Assembly: GCA_914767885.1 (NCBI GenBank)
Contig: CAJZBQ010000004.1
Location: 248,001-312,000, forward strand
Length of the DNA: 64,000 nucleotides
From: Blepharisma stoltei
Taxonomy: Eukaryota > Ciliophora > Heterotrichea > Heterotrichida > Blepharismidae
Direction of reading: 5' to 3'
Shown: positions 12,067-23,703 of the stretch, one piece after another
How positions within the stretch are numbered: position 1 is the first letter of the stretch
Layout: every line of letters starts with the position of its first letter
Made by a program: the position numbers and the translations under genes
The notes under the pieces: generated by a model
What the model saw: the letters and a program-made list of their open reading frames with translations, nothing else
What the model was told of the DNA's origin: nothing
Databases searched by the model: none

Positions 12067-15000
12067 ATGTTTTCTAAAGAAGACGAAATTAGCAAATTTT
12101 CTTCTTGCAATAAAGATATATACAAGGCCAAAAAAGGAAAATCAATAATAAATTCAATTTTTGAGCTTTATTGCCAACTTTATCATAGCAAGTCAATTGA
12201 AGAAAAATCCCTCTTCAGCCAAAAGGCTACAAAATCTATTGAAAGTGGAATTTGGAGCTGTCAAATTGCTAGCTTATTATGAATTCCAAGCCTTTCAATT
12301 GCAAATTGAAATCAAACTAAGAAAATTTGAGAATTTATTGGTTACTCAAGGCTTGACAACATTTTTTCAGATTTGGATCTCTTATTTGAGTTTTTTTACT
12401 TGTCAATTACTATTACTTTTGTGCTTTTTTTAAGTTATAACGTTTTACTTTTTATTACTTATCGCTCCTTTATTTTGCCAAGATTAGTCTTTGATATATT
12501 TAATTGAGTTTTCAATTTATGGACAATTATGCTATTTATTCCATCCACGGTAATATTTTCCATATTTTTGAAGTATAATTTTTTACCTCAAAAATTTATA
12601 TCTGAATACAAGAATAATAATGATTCAGAAAGTTTTGAGCTTAGCATAGCATGACAGATCTTTATAGTTTTAGCAATGATTATTAATTTTTTGATGATTT
12701 TATTTTATACTGAATTTTCAGGAGAAATGAGGCATTTTGCCAGTGAAAAGATTATCAAAGCAAAAGCTCATTCCAAAATTGATGTTCATACTATAATTTT
12801 TACTTATTTTTCAGCAATGATTTGTGTGCTATTTGACGAAAATAATATTATTTATTTTCAGCTGGCTGAAATGATTATTTCAATCCTTATAATTATAGAA
12901 ATTATTGTGCTTCTACCATATTTTTCTTACTATTCCAATCTAATGCTCACTCTTCAGTTTCTTACTGTTGCTTTTATTTCTTTTGGGTTCATTTTAGGGA
13001 ATTTAATTGATAACTCGCTATTTATTATTTTAATAACAATCTTTTTGTGACCCCTATCTGTTCTATTTGCTATACAAATTACTTGGTTATTTCAAAAAAA
13101 ATTAAATTCAAAGCCCCCAATCGACTTGACAGGAATTAAATCTAAATACCTGCTGGAAAAATCTTTGAGACAGTCGTTGTGCAAAAATGATATTGAAAAT
13201 AAAAGCCAGATAATTTACCTCTTTGAAAAATTTTTTCTAGAAAATGTCTTGCTTCGAGATAAGCTTCAAGGTATCTGAATGGCAAATTACTGCCTTTTTA
13301 CTTTAAGAGATGAATCCCTAGCAAAATTTAAGTTATGCAAATCTAAAAAAATTTTAGAATGGAACTTGGAAACAAACTTTCAGGAATATTTATGTAGCAT
13401 TAATGCTAAATGCACTTCTCCTAGTGAAAGTACAGAGTTTATAGATTATTTTCAGCAATTAATGATAATAAAAAATCAAGATTTTAAGTTATGCGCAAAA
13501 TTATTGAAATTCTGAGAAGAAATAATATCGCATAAGCCTTCTCTGTGCAGGCTTACTAAAAGTCTGGACTGATTAGATAAAAGAATCCTATTTCTTAATA
13601 GTCAATACACAGACCTAACAGCAAAATTTTTTTATTCCAAAGAATTTTTATCCCTCTATGCTTCATTTTCAAAAGATGTCCTTTTTGATCAAGAGAAATC
13701 TAATTTTCTTGAGAATAAACTAAAATCAACTGACATAAATATCATAAGCTCATATCCAAAAAGCTTTAGCTGATTTAATGACATTAATGGAGTCTTAATA
13801 ATATCAGCTGAAGAGGAAAGCTTTGGCCAAATCCTTTTCTCTAACATAACAGCCAAAAGCATAACAAAATTATGAACAATTGACGAAATCAATATAGTGG
13901 ATATTATCCCCTCTTACTATCGTGAAAAAATGAAAGAAGAACTTAATAATATATTGCATTACAGCTCAACTGGAGAAATTGACTTAAGCGAAGGATTATT
14001 TTTAAATCTTAACTCAAATTTTATAACAGAGTGCGTTGGAAAAGTATTTATTACTTCAATTGATAATTTTTTTATTTTTATGCTGATATTTAAACAAAAG
14101 GAAGCAAAAAATGAGATAGCATTAATTTCTGAAAATGGAGAAATTTATGGGCACTCAAAAAACTTTCCAAAAGCAGTCAAAATAAACTCTGAAAATTTAA
14201 CAGGGTTTAATATAAAAAAGCTATTTTCAGAAGAAAAAGAGTTTGATTTACAATGGTCTGTGCCTTACTATTTGCAAAATTGTGAAAATGAAACTCTATT
14301 GATTTTTTCTTGAACTTATTTTTATAAATTGAAAGTACTTTATGCTTTATTAATAAATGATTATGAAGAAATTCAAATTTGAAAAAAGAATAATTCTGCT
14401 CTTCAAGAAGAATTTGCTTTGAATCGGAAATTATCATTAAAGCAAACTAAGTTGGAAGAACATAAAAAATTTAGCTGGAAAAAAATATATAAATTAGAAA
14501 AGGAAAGCACTCGATCTGATTTGAATTTAAGCCCAGAAATTATTAATGATACTACAGATGATAATTACAATTTATTAAAAATAAAAGATGAAGAAGACAA
14601 ATACTTAATATCAGAAAATCCACGATATAACAATTTTCTTAATCAAGCCTTATTGTCAACCCAATCAATCAATATTTTGCATGCTGCTTTTATTATATCA
14701 GTAAATTTTATATAGATTATTGCTGTTTTAAGCACAAATATTTCAGTCTTATTTTTTGCATTCTCCAACATTAATTTTATCCGAAACATGGATCTTCCTA
14801 TAGTTATTGGAAAAATAGAAAAAGCAATGCAAAATATAGCCTGCACTGTAGAAATACTTTGATTATTTGGAAGTGATACAGAGCCTTCCTCTCAGATAAT
14901 TTTATATCAAGCTAAAACCTTATTATCAGTTTTTGTAGATCGACTGAAAAGCTTATATCTGAACGTTACTTCTAATATAGAAGATTGAAATTATTGCTCA

Positions 15001-16967
15001 GGACAGCATATATTTTATGATAAAAGTATAAATGCCTGAAACTCAGGTATTAATGAAAAAACAAATTTATTTAATATGATTTTAGAGTTCATTCAGATGG
15101 TAAACAATATTTAGGGGAATAAATTAGCAATAAAATTTAATAGAACAGAATATATTTCGGAGGAAGCTTCGTTCCTAATAATAAATGGCTATGGAGAAGC
15201 ATTTAGACACTGCAATAGCTCTTTACATGAAGTTATTGAATGTCAAAGCTCAATAATGTCTGATTTTAAAGCTGAAATGCGGCTTCTGCTGCTATTAGGA
15301 ATTTGCGTCCTTGCTTTATGCTCCTGTGCAATTATTCCATTCGGCTACTCTGCTATCAAATATGAAAGTAAACTTTGAAATAATTTAAGAAAAAAAGTAT
15401 ATGATAACTATTCTGAGCTTAAACAATCCCTTTTAGAAAGAATTAAAAATACTCACTTGCAACATGAAGTTCTGCTCACTCCCCCACTCTGTGAGCGAAC
15501 AAAAAAATCTTGTTTGCTCACGGAGGGGGGTTATTTTTTTTTTAAAAACATTTATATGTAAATTTTAAAGAACAAAATTTTTTTCAGAATTTAAAAAAAA
15601 TCCCACTTCTCAAAAATTGGGAAAGAAAATATTAATTTAATTTATAAAATTTATGCTTTAAAACACAATTTGTTTAAAATTAAACAGAATTAGCTCGAGA
15701 TTTCATAATAGTATTTATTACATACATATCAAAAATTTTCCCATAAAACATTTTTTGTTCGCTCACGGAGGGTTTTTGGGCAAAAAATAGGGATTTTTCT
15801 AATGGTTTTGTTCGCTCACAGAGGGGGGAGTTAGTAATAAAAAATCTACAAAGAAATCATTTTACTTCAGAAATTACTGAAAATATATTTGAAGAATATC
15901 AGTTTATGCATTGATCGCTACTATGTTTTCTGTAACTAGCATTACTTATCTTTATGAAAAATGCACAGACTATTTGACTTACAGGCCTGAAGTAATGAAA
16001 GAATTAATATATGAACAGATTTTACAGAATTCTTTAGTAATATGAACAATGAATTCTCAGTTTGAAATTTGAGGAGTACCATTAGTATATAGATACCCTA
16101 ATGCGTACCCATTTATGGATAGTATAGCTGAGTTTGAAGAATTTATGCCAAAGCTCGGCCATTCTAAATTAGTATTAAGAAATTCGAAGTACTTACTCCC
16201 CCCCCTCCGTGAGTGAACAAAACCATAGAAAAATCGCGCTATTTTTTGCCCAAAAACCCACCCTCCGTGAGTGAACAAAAATTTTTTTAATACAAAAATT
16301 TTTTATGGAAAAAAAATTTGATATATAAAAATGATAATTAGTATAATGAAATCTAAGCTAATTCTGTTTAATTTTAAACGAATTGCTTTTTAAAACATAA
16401 ATTTTATAAATTAAATTAATTTTTGCTTTCCAATTTTTGCGAATTAGGATTTTTTTAAATTTCGAAAAAAAATATTTTTTATAAAATTTATATATAAATT
16501 TTTTAAAAAAAAAAAATTAACCCCCCTCCATGAGTGAACAAATTTTTTTTGTTCACTCACGGAGGGGGGGGGAGTTACCAATATTATCTACTAAGTTTAG
16601 GAAAATATTTTATGAGCATATAGATAATTCACCTATTGATTATTTTGAGTTTGGTGCATACACAGCTCAAGAAATGGTAAAAATTGACAGCTATTTACTT
16701 GCATACACGGACCAAGACCCTTTGTTACTATTAAATTGAGTATTTTATATTGTAACTCTAAGCGATAGTTATGATATGCTTATTGACGAGATTGATCTAT
16801 ATTCTCAAACCATAATTGAAGACCAAATGGCAATTATAATAGGAACATTCGTAGTTTTTGCTATATGCTCTATCCTCATATATTTTACATTGTATTTTGT
16901 GTTCTTTAAGAAGGAAAAATTATATCTGCAGAAGATCAGATCAATTATGAAAATTGTGCCTACATAA
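12067..16967 (+). CDS. Multipass membrane protein with PAS-like region, paralog C, split by two MITEs
   Basis: Segments 12067-14700, 14716-15099, 15115-15478, 15834-16195 and 16578-16967 sum to 4134 nt, 1377 residues, ending TAA. It is closest to paralog A, with identical runs such as PSYYREKMKEELNNILHYSS. Membrane helices lie at roughly residues 60-330, 865-890, 1060-1085, 1145-1170 and 1335-1360. A PAS-like region spans about 570-760. Two family A MITEs fall in the C-terminal quarter, at sites where A and B are uninterrupted. That gives an internal control for the excision points (LLSNKKST and SKYLPILS junctions). Function is unknown. Confidence 0.82.
14701..14715 (+). other. 15-nt intron, paralog C intron 1
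   Basis: GTAAATTTTATATAG, at the position conserved in A and B. Confidence 0.9.
15100..15114 (+). other. 15-nt intron, paralog C intron 2
   Basis: GTAAACAATATTTAG, at the position conserved in A and B. Confidence 0.9.
15479..15830. mobile_element. Family A MITE-like IES in paralog C, first site
   Basis: The left flank is TCA (15476-15478) and the right flank TTA (15831-15833), so the bounding repeat is imperfect (TNA). Ends are CTCCCCCACTCTGTGAGCG and its inverted counterpart, with the hairpin terminus at the left. Removing 355 nt restores the frame and the alignment with paralog A. Confidence 0.88.
16196..16574. mobile_element. Family A MITE-like IES in paralog C, second site
   Basis: Bounded by TTA at 16193-16195 and 16575-16577. 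It is in the opposite orientation to the first-site element, with the hairpin terminus at the right end. Removing 382 nt joins SKYL to PILSTKF, matching SKYLSILSNKF of paralog A. Confidence 0.9.
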
Positions 16968-17244
16968 TAAGTGGGTATATTTTATTGGCAAAAATGCTAA
17001 ATTCATAATAATATAAAATTTCTTTTATAAATCAATAAATTTCCATATTTCAGGCTTTCAAATTAGTGTTAATATCAAATTTATAAAATTTTATAAAAAA
17101 TAAGGCAACTAAAGATATTCGCTTAAATAAAATAATAATTAAATCATCTGCCAAACTAAGATTTAATCATCAATAAATATGCAATCTAGTTACGGGTTTA
17201 CTTAAAAAGGTCAACTAGATTTAAAAAAATTTGTAGGAATTTAA

Positions 17245-17541
17245 TTAAAATGTTACACATGAGCATTTATCGTTCTTCTCAGTGGTGTTGTTGCCTTTTT
17301 CTTGTCGAATTGTATTTCTTTTTGAACAAAATTGATTATAGGAATCTTTCGTAATTCAAAGGGACACCAAATCAGATTTTCTTGTCGGCTTTGTGCTATT
17401 TCTAGGAGTCAGATTATTTCCATCTATGGCTTGTTGGTATTCAGATTCTATTGATTCATATGGCATATAAGCATCTATAATGGTCATATGCTCGCTGCTA
17501 TTAGAGGCCTCAACAAGTGCTGCATGATTTGGGTCATCCAT
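17245..17541 (-). CDS. Small hypothetical protein with a CaaX-like C-terminus
   Basis: A 98-residue frame from ATG at 17541 (MDDPNHAALVEASNSSEH) to TAA, with one TGA read as Trp. The N-terminal half is acidic (IIDAYMPYESIESEYQQA) and the tail is basic, ending DKCSCVTF. The final CVTF fits the prenylation C-a-a-X pattern, with a second Cys two residues upstream. I do not recognise the fold, and it is not an obvious small GTPase. No IES or intron is needed. The frame is plausible from composition, but there is no homology evidence. Confidence 0.5.
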
Positions 17542-17636
17542 AATAAAGATTATATGGATAGAAATTAATTTCAATCAGAGAAAGACAATAATTTTTATAA
17601 AAGTAGGTATATGATTATTTCAAATAAATTTATTTA

Positions 17637-18026
17637 CTCCCCCCCCCCCCCTCCGTGAGCGAACAAAACCATTAGAAAAATCGCCATTTTTTGACCAAAA
17701 ACCCACCCTCCGTGAGTGAACAAAAATTTTTTTAATAGAAAAAAATTTTAATGGAAAAAAATTTTGATATATAAGTGATAATTAGTATAATGAAATCTAG
17801 AGCTAATTCTGTTTAATTTTAAACAAATTGCGTTTTAAAACATAAATTTTGCAAATTAAATTAATATTTGCTTTCCAATTTTTGCAAATTAGGATTTTTT
17901 TTTAAATTTCGAAAAAAATATTTTTTATAAAATTTATATATAAAATTTTTTTTTAAAAAAAAAAATTAAACCCCCCTCCGTGAGCGAACAAAATTTTTTT
18001 GTTCGCTCACGGAGGGGGGGGGGGAG
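17637..18026. mobile_element. Family A MITE-like IES, intergenic
   Basis: Bounded by TTA at 17634-17636 and 18027-18029. One of the best preserved copies: TIR of a long C-run plus CTCCGTGAGCGAACAAAA, with the doubled hairpin terminus at the right end. It lies between the small minus-strand gene and the coiled-coil gene. Confidence 0.88.
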
Positions 18027-18320
18027 TTAGAAAATTAATTCACCATTATTGTAAAGATGACGATATCTAATTTTGAATATCAATTTTTATAAAAGTAATG
18101 AATTTGTTTCCTAGAATTGAATAAGATTAGAAATTCCTAAATGAAAAATATTTTGGGAATTAAATATTTTTACCTTCGCTAATATTTTACTTTATAATTA
18201 AAATTAATAAACCTTCTTAAAACCCTAATAAACCCGAGTTTATAACCCTAATATTTAGAAATTTAGCCCAATCTCAAATACCAAATACATAATTATATCA
18301 GTTTAATATTATCTTTAAAT

Positions 18321-21300
18321 ATGAGCACTCGTTTCGACACCTTGAAATCCCAGCTGGAAACTCTCTCATTTGAAAATCTCCAAACGCGTTCAATAGCCCC
18401 AAATGACTCTCTTGCCCGCAAACGTTCCTTAATTCAAAAAGACGTCGAAAGAAAATGCAAAGAACATTCTGAATTAAAACGAACTTATACTGAGCTTACC
18501 ACATCTACTTTAAAACAAGAAGAAATTCAAAGAACCCAGCTGCAAGAGCTTGAAGTTCAGCTAGACGTCATCCTCACTCAAAAGCGGCGTGAAAGGGCAA
18601 ACCTACGTCGCCAATCAGAAAGAATCCAAGCACAGATTGAGACTTATAAAGATTCAGTAGGAAAAATTGATAAACAAATGCAAAGTTTAGAAGAAAAAGC
18701 TGAAAAAGTCACCAATTTGATGAAGGATGAACAGAGTGTGAGGCTTGAAGCCTTTAAATCTGCCCTAAAACCTCTTGAAGACACTCAGGTTACTATACAA
18801 GAAGAGCGAAAAAATCTTGATTTGCAACGTCAAAATTTAATGGAAAGACTTCAAGGACTTGATGGAAATTTTTCCTTGAAAAGTGATGCAATATTAGAAT
18901 TGAAAAAGAAAAAACAAGAAAGCATTGCGAATAAGGAAAAAGTTAAGAAAGCAATGGAAGAAATCAAAAAAAAGCATCATAATGATTATAAGATTTTTTT
19001 CCAAGAAATTGAAACAAAAGAGATTTTAACGACAATTAAAGATAAAAAAGCTAAGCAGACCACAACGATAAAAGAAGCTGACCAAACGATTGCAGTTCTT
19101 GATGCAGAAATTGAAAGGGCAAATAATGAACTAGTTTCGATGGAAAATGATAATAAAAAAAATCCGCAAACTTCGAGAAGCGAAAGAGAATTAGTAGATA
19201 TTGAAAAACTTTTAGCTTTGAAATGCAAAGATCTGCAAGTGAGGAATTTAAAAGAAGTTATAGCTCAAGTGTGTGAAGGGAGCAATTTTAATGTTTCTCA
19301 GAATATTCTGAAAGAGCAGTTTAAGATTGTGGAGGCGAAAGAGTTTGATATGATGGAAGAATGAAAGTTGGAAGAAGAACAAATGGAAGCAAAAATACAA
19401 GAAATGAAAAAACTCGCTGATGAGCAAGAGGGAGAAATTTTATGCATGATTTCTGCAGACCAAAGTGATCCAGCATTAGAGAATATGCTAAGAGATATGC
19501 AAAATGCTTTAGCACAAATGAGAGAAGAGGCTGAAAAAGCTAAGCGGCGTTACAGGTGCAAAATGGCAGTACTAGGACAATGGAAAAACCAAAACCGAAG
19601 CGTATTATTATCAGATTCTCCATCAGCTCTTCCAAGTGATTCTGACATTAGCAAAGCATTCAAAAAGCAAATCCAGCAATCAGCCAAAAGTCAAGGCGAA
19701 ATTACTGCAATTGAAAGCATTTTTACAAACTATATCAACAAAGTATGCCAAAGAGAAGACCTAATGGGTAGAGATAGCGAAGATATAAGTGAAAAAGAAT
19801 CAAGAATTGCTGAGCAAAAAGAAAAGCTGGCTGCTCTCAAAGGTAGACGTTTGGCCCTTCAAACTGAAAAAGACACTCTCCAAAAAGAATTTCTAAAAAT
19901 TTTACTTCTCGAAAAAGCAGCAATAAAAAAATTCGAAAATGCCAAAGCAGAAGTCGAAGTCCAAAGAAGAAAAAAAATAGATGAAGCCGTAAGCCAAAAT
20001 TTCACCAAAAGCAATCAAGAATTAGCACAAATCCAAAAAACGTATGGAGATAAAGCTTTAAAAAAACTTCGTGATCAAGAGCTAAAATCTATGAACGAAA
20101 ATCAGAAAAAATGCAATAAAGAGGTAAGAAAAAAACTTGAAGAGGTGCAGCTAGAAATGCAGCACTGGGATAATGAAATAGAAAGGGTTGAAAAAAGCAT
20201 CGAAGACCATATGACTCCAGAAGTTCTATCAATAGAAGAAGAAATTTCTACATTAAAAAAGCAAATAAATTCAATTAAAGAGCAAGACCAAATTTTAGCT
20301 GAGGCTGAGCTTGATGTAGAAGCAAAATTAGAATCTTTGATGGAGTCTAAAAGAATTGATATTACGAGGAATCTGCAAAAAATAGTGCTGCACCATGGAG
20401 GTGAAGTTGATTTAGCTAAATTGGATAAGCTCAAAAAAAATAAAGAAAAAAAAGAAGAGGCTATTGATCAGCTTGAGCATGAAATTGAAATTATTAATAA
20501 AGATTTTTCTGATAAAATCACTGTTGTTGAAATTGAAGAAGCAAAAATAAAAGCAAGAGTTAACCAAATTCAAGAAGAGCTGATAAACTTGCAGCAGGAT
20601 AAGCAAAAAGTAAATGTTTTAATGAAAAAATTGAAAATTTCTCAAAAAGAAATTGAGCATTTAGGAATTCAAGAAGAGGATGTTGAGCTATTTATGGAGA
20701 GATCTGCTATGCTGAAGCCGAAACCACAAGAAGAAAGAAAAGGAATGACAAGGTCTCAAAGTTTGCCAAGAATAAGATCAGAAAGCTTACTCCTCCTCCG
20801 TGAGCGAAATAACATTTGAAAAATACCTATGTTTGCCCAAAACCTACCCTTCGCGAGCGAACAATTTTTTTTATGAAAAAATTTTTATATATAAGTGATA
20901 ATTAGTATAATGAAATCTCTTGCTAATTCTGCTTAATTTTAAAGAATCGCATTTAAAAACATAAATTTTACAAATTTGATTAATATTTGATTATCAATTT
21001 TCTGCAAATTGGGATTATTTTAAATTTCGAAATAAAATTTACTATAAAATTTATATATATAATTTTTTTCAAAAACAATTAACCCTTCAATGAACGAACA
21101 AAATATTTTATTCGCTCGCAGGGGAGTTAGATAAGAGTAGAGACGAAATGTTCGAAGCAGAGGAAGAAGAAAAGAAAGATGAACAGGAAAGCAAAAATAT
21201 ACCAGAAAACCAAGAAAGCCAAGAAAACGAAACATCTCCAGTTGAAGCGATGAATTCAATAAATGAAACTGAAATAAATCCAATCAATGAAAATGCAAGC

Positions 21301-22031
21301 GAATGTTCAGAATCCAAATTTAAATTTAATTATAAAGATTTGACGAAGGCTGAAATAGCCTTCTTACCCCTAGTCTGCAAATTAATGGGTGCACATAATA
21401 ATCCTTTTAGAAAATTCAATTTTTATATATCAATAATATAAGTACCCTTATTTATTAAGAAGGGAAGTTAGAAACTATCAAACCCTTGCTGGAAGGCAGT
21501 ACACTTTATAAGCGTCTTAGCCAGAGAAATTCTTTACAATTCCCTGAATTTGATGCTTTAGACCCTGAAAACCCGCCTCCAGAAAATTGTGGATATCAAA
21601 TCAGAAACTTCAGCCTCCTAAAGCATTTAAATAAAATTGAAATTAGAAGGCCAAATAAGCCAGGAATAGAAAGCAACATTTTAATAGATCAAATTTTAGA
21701 CGTAGTTCTTCCAAAGCACACAGTAGAAATCTTAAAAGCCAAGAAAAAATTATTGACAAGTAATGATGACTTATTAGACTCAGAAGCTGCCATGAAAAAA
21801 TATTTGGAAATGAAAGAATCAGGCCACATTAATTATTTTGATCCTTGTATAAAAGTACTGAGTGAGTCATGCGATTGTTTTCCTTTTTTTGTCACTTTGG
21901 ATAAAGGAGGAAGAGTTGAATTGATTGCTGATAGCTACTCTACCTATAGAATTTGGGTTGATGGCATACAAGGATTAATCAAATTTAAAAAACAATTGGG
22001 AAGGCTTAAATATAAGATAATCAGCGATTAA
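18321..22031 (+). CDS. Long coiled-coil protein with C-terminal PH-like domain, split by two IESs
   Basis: Segments 18321-20789, 21130-21366 and 21471-22031 sum to 3267 nt, 1088 residues, ending TAA. Each segment is itself a multiple of three. Residues about 1-790 are almost continuous heptad-rich coiled coil. An acidic linker follows (EEEEKKDEQES). The last ~190 residues resemble a PH domain of the PLC/ELMO type: LLEGSTLYKR near the start and a closing helix YRIWVDGIQGLIKF. The PH assignment is inferred from pattern. Both IES junctions fall after a TTA codon for Leu (SLDKSRDE and AFLETIKPLLEG), and the second junction lies right where the PH-like domain begins. A structural or membrane-tethering role is possible. 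Confidence 0.8.
20790..21126. mobile_element. Family A MITE-like IES (decayed) in the coiled-coil gene
   Basis: Bounded by TTA at 20787-20789 and 21127-21129. The termini have lost most of the C/G run (CTCCTCCTCCGTGAGCG and GCAGGGGAG) but the family A body is intact. Removing 340 nt restores the frame. Confidence 0.87.
21367..21467. other. Short IES (104 nt removed) in the coiled-coil gene
   Basis: Bounded by TTA at 21364-21366 and 21468-21470. Ends are CCCCTAG and GAAGGGAAG, only weakly inverted. Removal joins KAEIAFL to ETIKPLLEGS in frame. Confidence 0.85.
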
Positions 22032-22419
22032 TAATAATGATTATTAGTAATATTGAGATGGCATTTTTATTTTTTCTGATTATTTAATTATTATTCATAA
22101 TTTCGATATAATTTTGGCGCAAGTTTCTTTTTTATGATTGTTGATAGCTAAACTATTGCCCTAAAACTGGTCGAATTTTCCCCAAATCAGATATATGGTC
22201 TAAATTTAAATAAATGTCTTGCTATCAGAATTGTATCTAGACATTATTTAATTCAAAATGTCAAAGCCTAAAATAAAAGCTGCCAAAAATTGGAAAGGCT
22301 AAATAATTATTTCAATTGAAGGAATTATGCATGCAAAATTAGTTATAAAAGTGTTATAATTGTCTTTTTATTTAAATTCATTTTTATCATTAATATGCTA
22401 ATTATATAAGGCGAATCAA
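22032..22419. other. Intergenic spacer, nothing recognised
   Basis: AT-rich, without a credible frame or IES end. Confidence 0.45.
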
Positions 22420-22742
22420 ATGGCTAAGGTGACGAAGATTATTAGATTGAAAATAGTAAGGAAATCCAATTGCATTAGACCTAAGTATAATTATGTTTAT
22501 GAAAATAATTTTAAATAAGAAATAATATAATTATTAAAAAATTTCTCAAGGTTTAAGAACTTGCTTAAACTAAAATACCAATAGAAATAATAAGACCTGG
22601 AGAATCTTTAAACTGTTTTAGGGACTCAGAAAGAGCCTCAATCATTAGGCAAGATTTTGACTGGATTTATCAGAAGAAGAATGCATGGATAGAATTCATT
22701 GAAAAAATAGTAAGATTCCTAGAAAACTGTAATAATAAATAA
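22420..22742 (+). CDS. Possible 68-residue protein, split by a short IES
   Basis: Segments 22420-22482 and 22599-22742 sum to 207 nt. The reading is MAKVTKIIRLKIV, then IRPGESLNCFRDSERAS, then a basic/aromatic end (WIEFIEKIVRFLENCNNK) and TAA. The two parts are joined through an AGACCT repeat (22477-22482 and 22593-22598), which removes 116 nt. The second part has a clearly protein-like frame. The first part and the junction are inferred and could be wrong. Confidence 0.4.
22483..22598. other. Candidate short IES (116 nt)
   Basis: Between TTAGACCT and TAAGACCT direct repeats. Removal joins two frames into one small protein. There is no strong inverted repeat, so support is weak. Confidence 0.4.
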
Positions 22743-22783
22743 TTTATCGCTTATGCTATTTCCCGCTATATTACATGATGTTT

Positions 22784-23497
22784 TTAGTTTTTCATAAAGC
22801 CCAATCTTCCGTCTTCCACTTCGCTTGCACTGGATTTATTCCCTACTTCATAATCATAACTATTTTGAGAATCGTATCAGATTTCAGATCTATCTTCTTC
22901 TCCCTCCAATTGATAGTCAACGTCTTCTGAGATTAAGTAATCCTGAGCCTCCTCTTCAATATAACAATCCCCAGTTATATAATTTGCACCAAATCTCCTT
23001 TCTTCTTCTCCCTCCATTTGATAGTCAACGTCTTCTGAGATTAAGTAATCCTGGGTCTCTTCTTCAATATAATAATCCCCAGTTATATAATCTGCACCAA
23101 ATCTCCTTTCTTCTTCTCCCTCCAATAGATAGTCAACGTCTTCAGAGACTAAATAATCCTGGGTCTCCTCTTCAATATAATAATCCCCAGTTATATAATC
23201 TGCACCAAATCTCCTATCTTTGTTCTTCTCTGAGTTCTCGATGCATCATTTCTTCATCTTCTTAATTTCTTGATCAATTGCTCGATGGATATAGAGCTTT
23301 AGATCTGTTTCCAATTTTTTCATTTGCTCCTCTGTCTCTCGTTTCCATGCGATATTTTTCAAAATCTTCTTCAATTCCTTTTTGGGTAAGTTATTCTTTT
23401 TTAAGCCTGAGAGTAAATATTCTTCGCCCATAGTCTGTGCAGAGTTCTCGGTCGATATGGAAATCTTCATCCTTTTACGTGGTCTTATTGCTTTCAT
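22784..23497 (-). CDS. Acidic protein with three 36-residue tandem repeats
   Basis: A 237-residue frame from ATG at 23497 to TAA at 22784-22786, with TGA read as Trp. The N-terminus is basic (MKAIRPRKRMKIS). A short helical, Lys-rich segment follows. Then come three near-identical 36-residue units (RRFGADYITGDYYIEEE and following TQDYLISEDVDYQMEGEEE), rich in Asp, Glu and Tyr. The DNA repeat is 108 bp. The acidic tail continues to GRLGFMKN. No known family is recognised. The start could lie further upstream because the frame stays open for a few codons. Confidence 0.6.
22895..23220. repeat. 108-bp tandem repeat, three copies
   Basis: The phrase AGTCAACGTCTTC recurs with a 108-bp spacing near 22915, 23023 and 23131. 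The unit is in frame with the minus-strand gene and encodes the 36-residue repeat. Confidence 0.9.
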
Positions 23498-23703
23498 CTG
23501 ATTCAGAGCTTTTACGACCTCCCATTTAGAATATAATATATTCCAAGAAAACTGTAATATATGAATTTTTTTCGGTAATATTTCGTAAATAAATTTTATT
23601 ATGGGGGCTTTTTAGGATTAATTTTCAATAGATAAATACTAAAAATATTATTATTAACGAAAGGGGAGCAAGAAATTCTATTACATTATGTCACCAAAAA
23701 TTA

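Noticed and set aside
16057-16278. Minus-strand frame across the second MITE in paralog C
   Set aside because: Shadow of the paralog gene running into MITE terminus sequence.
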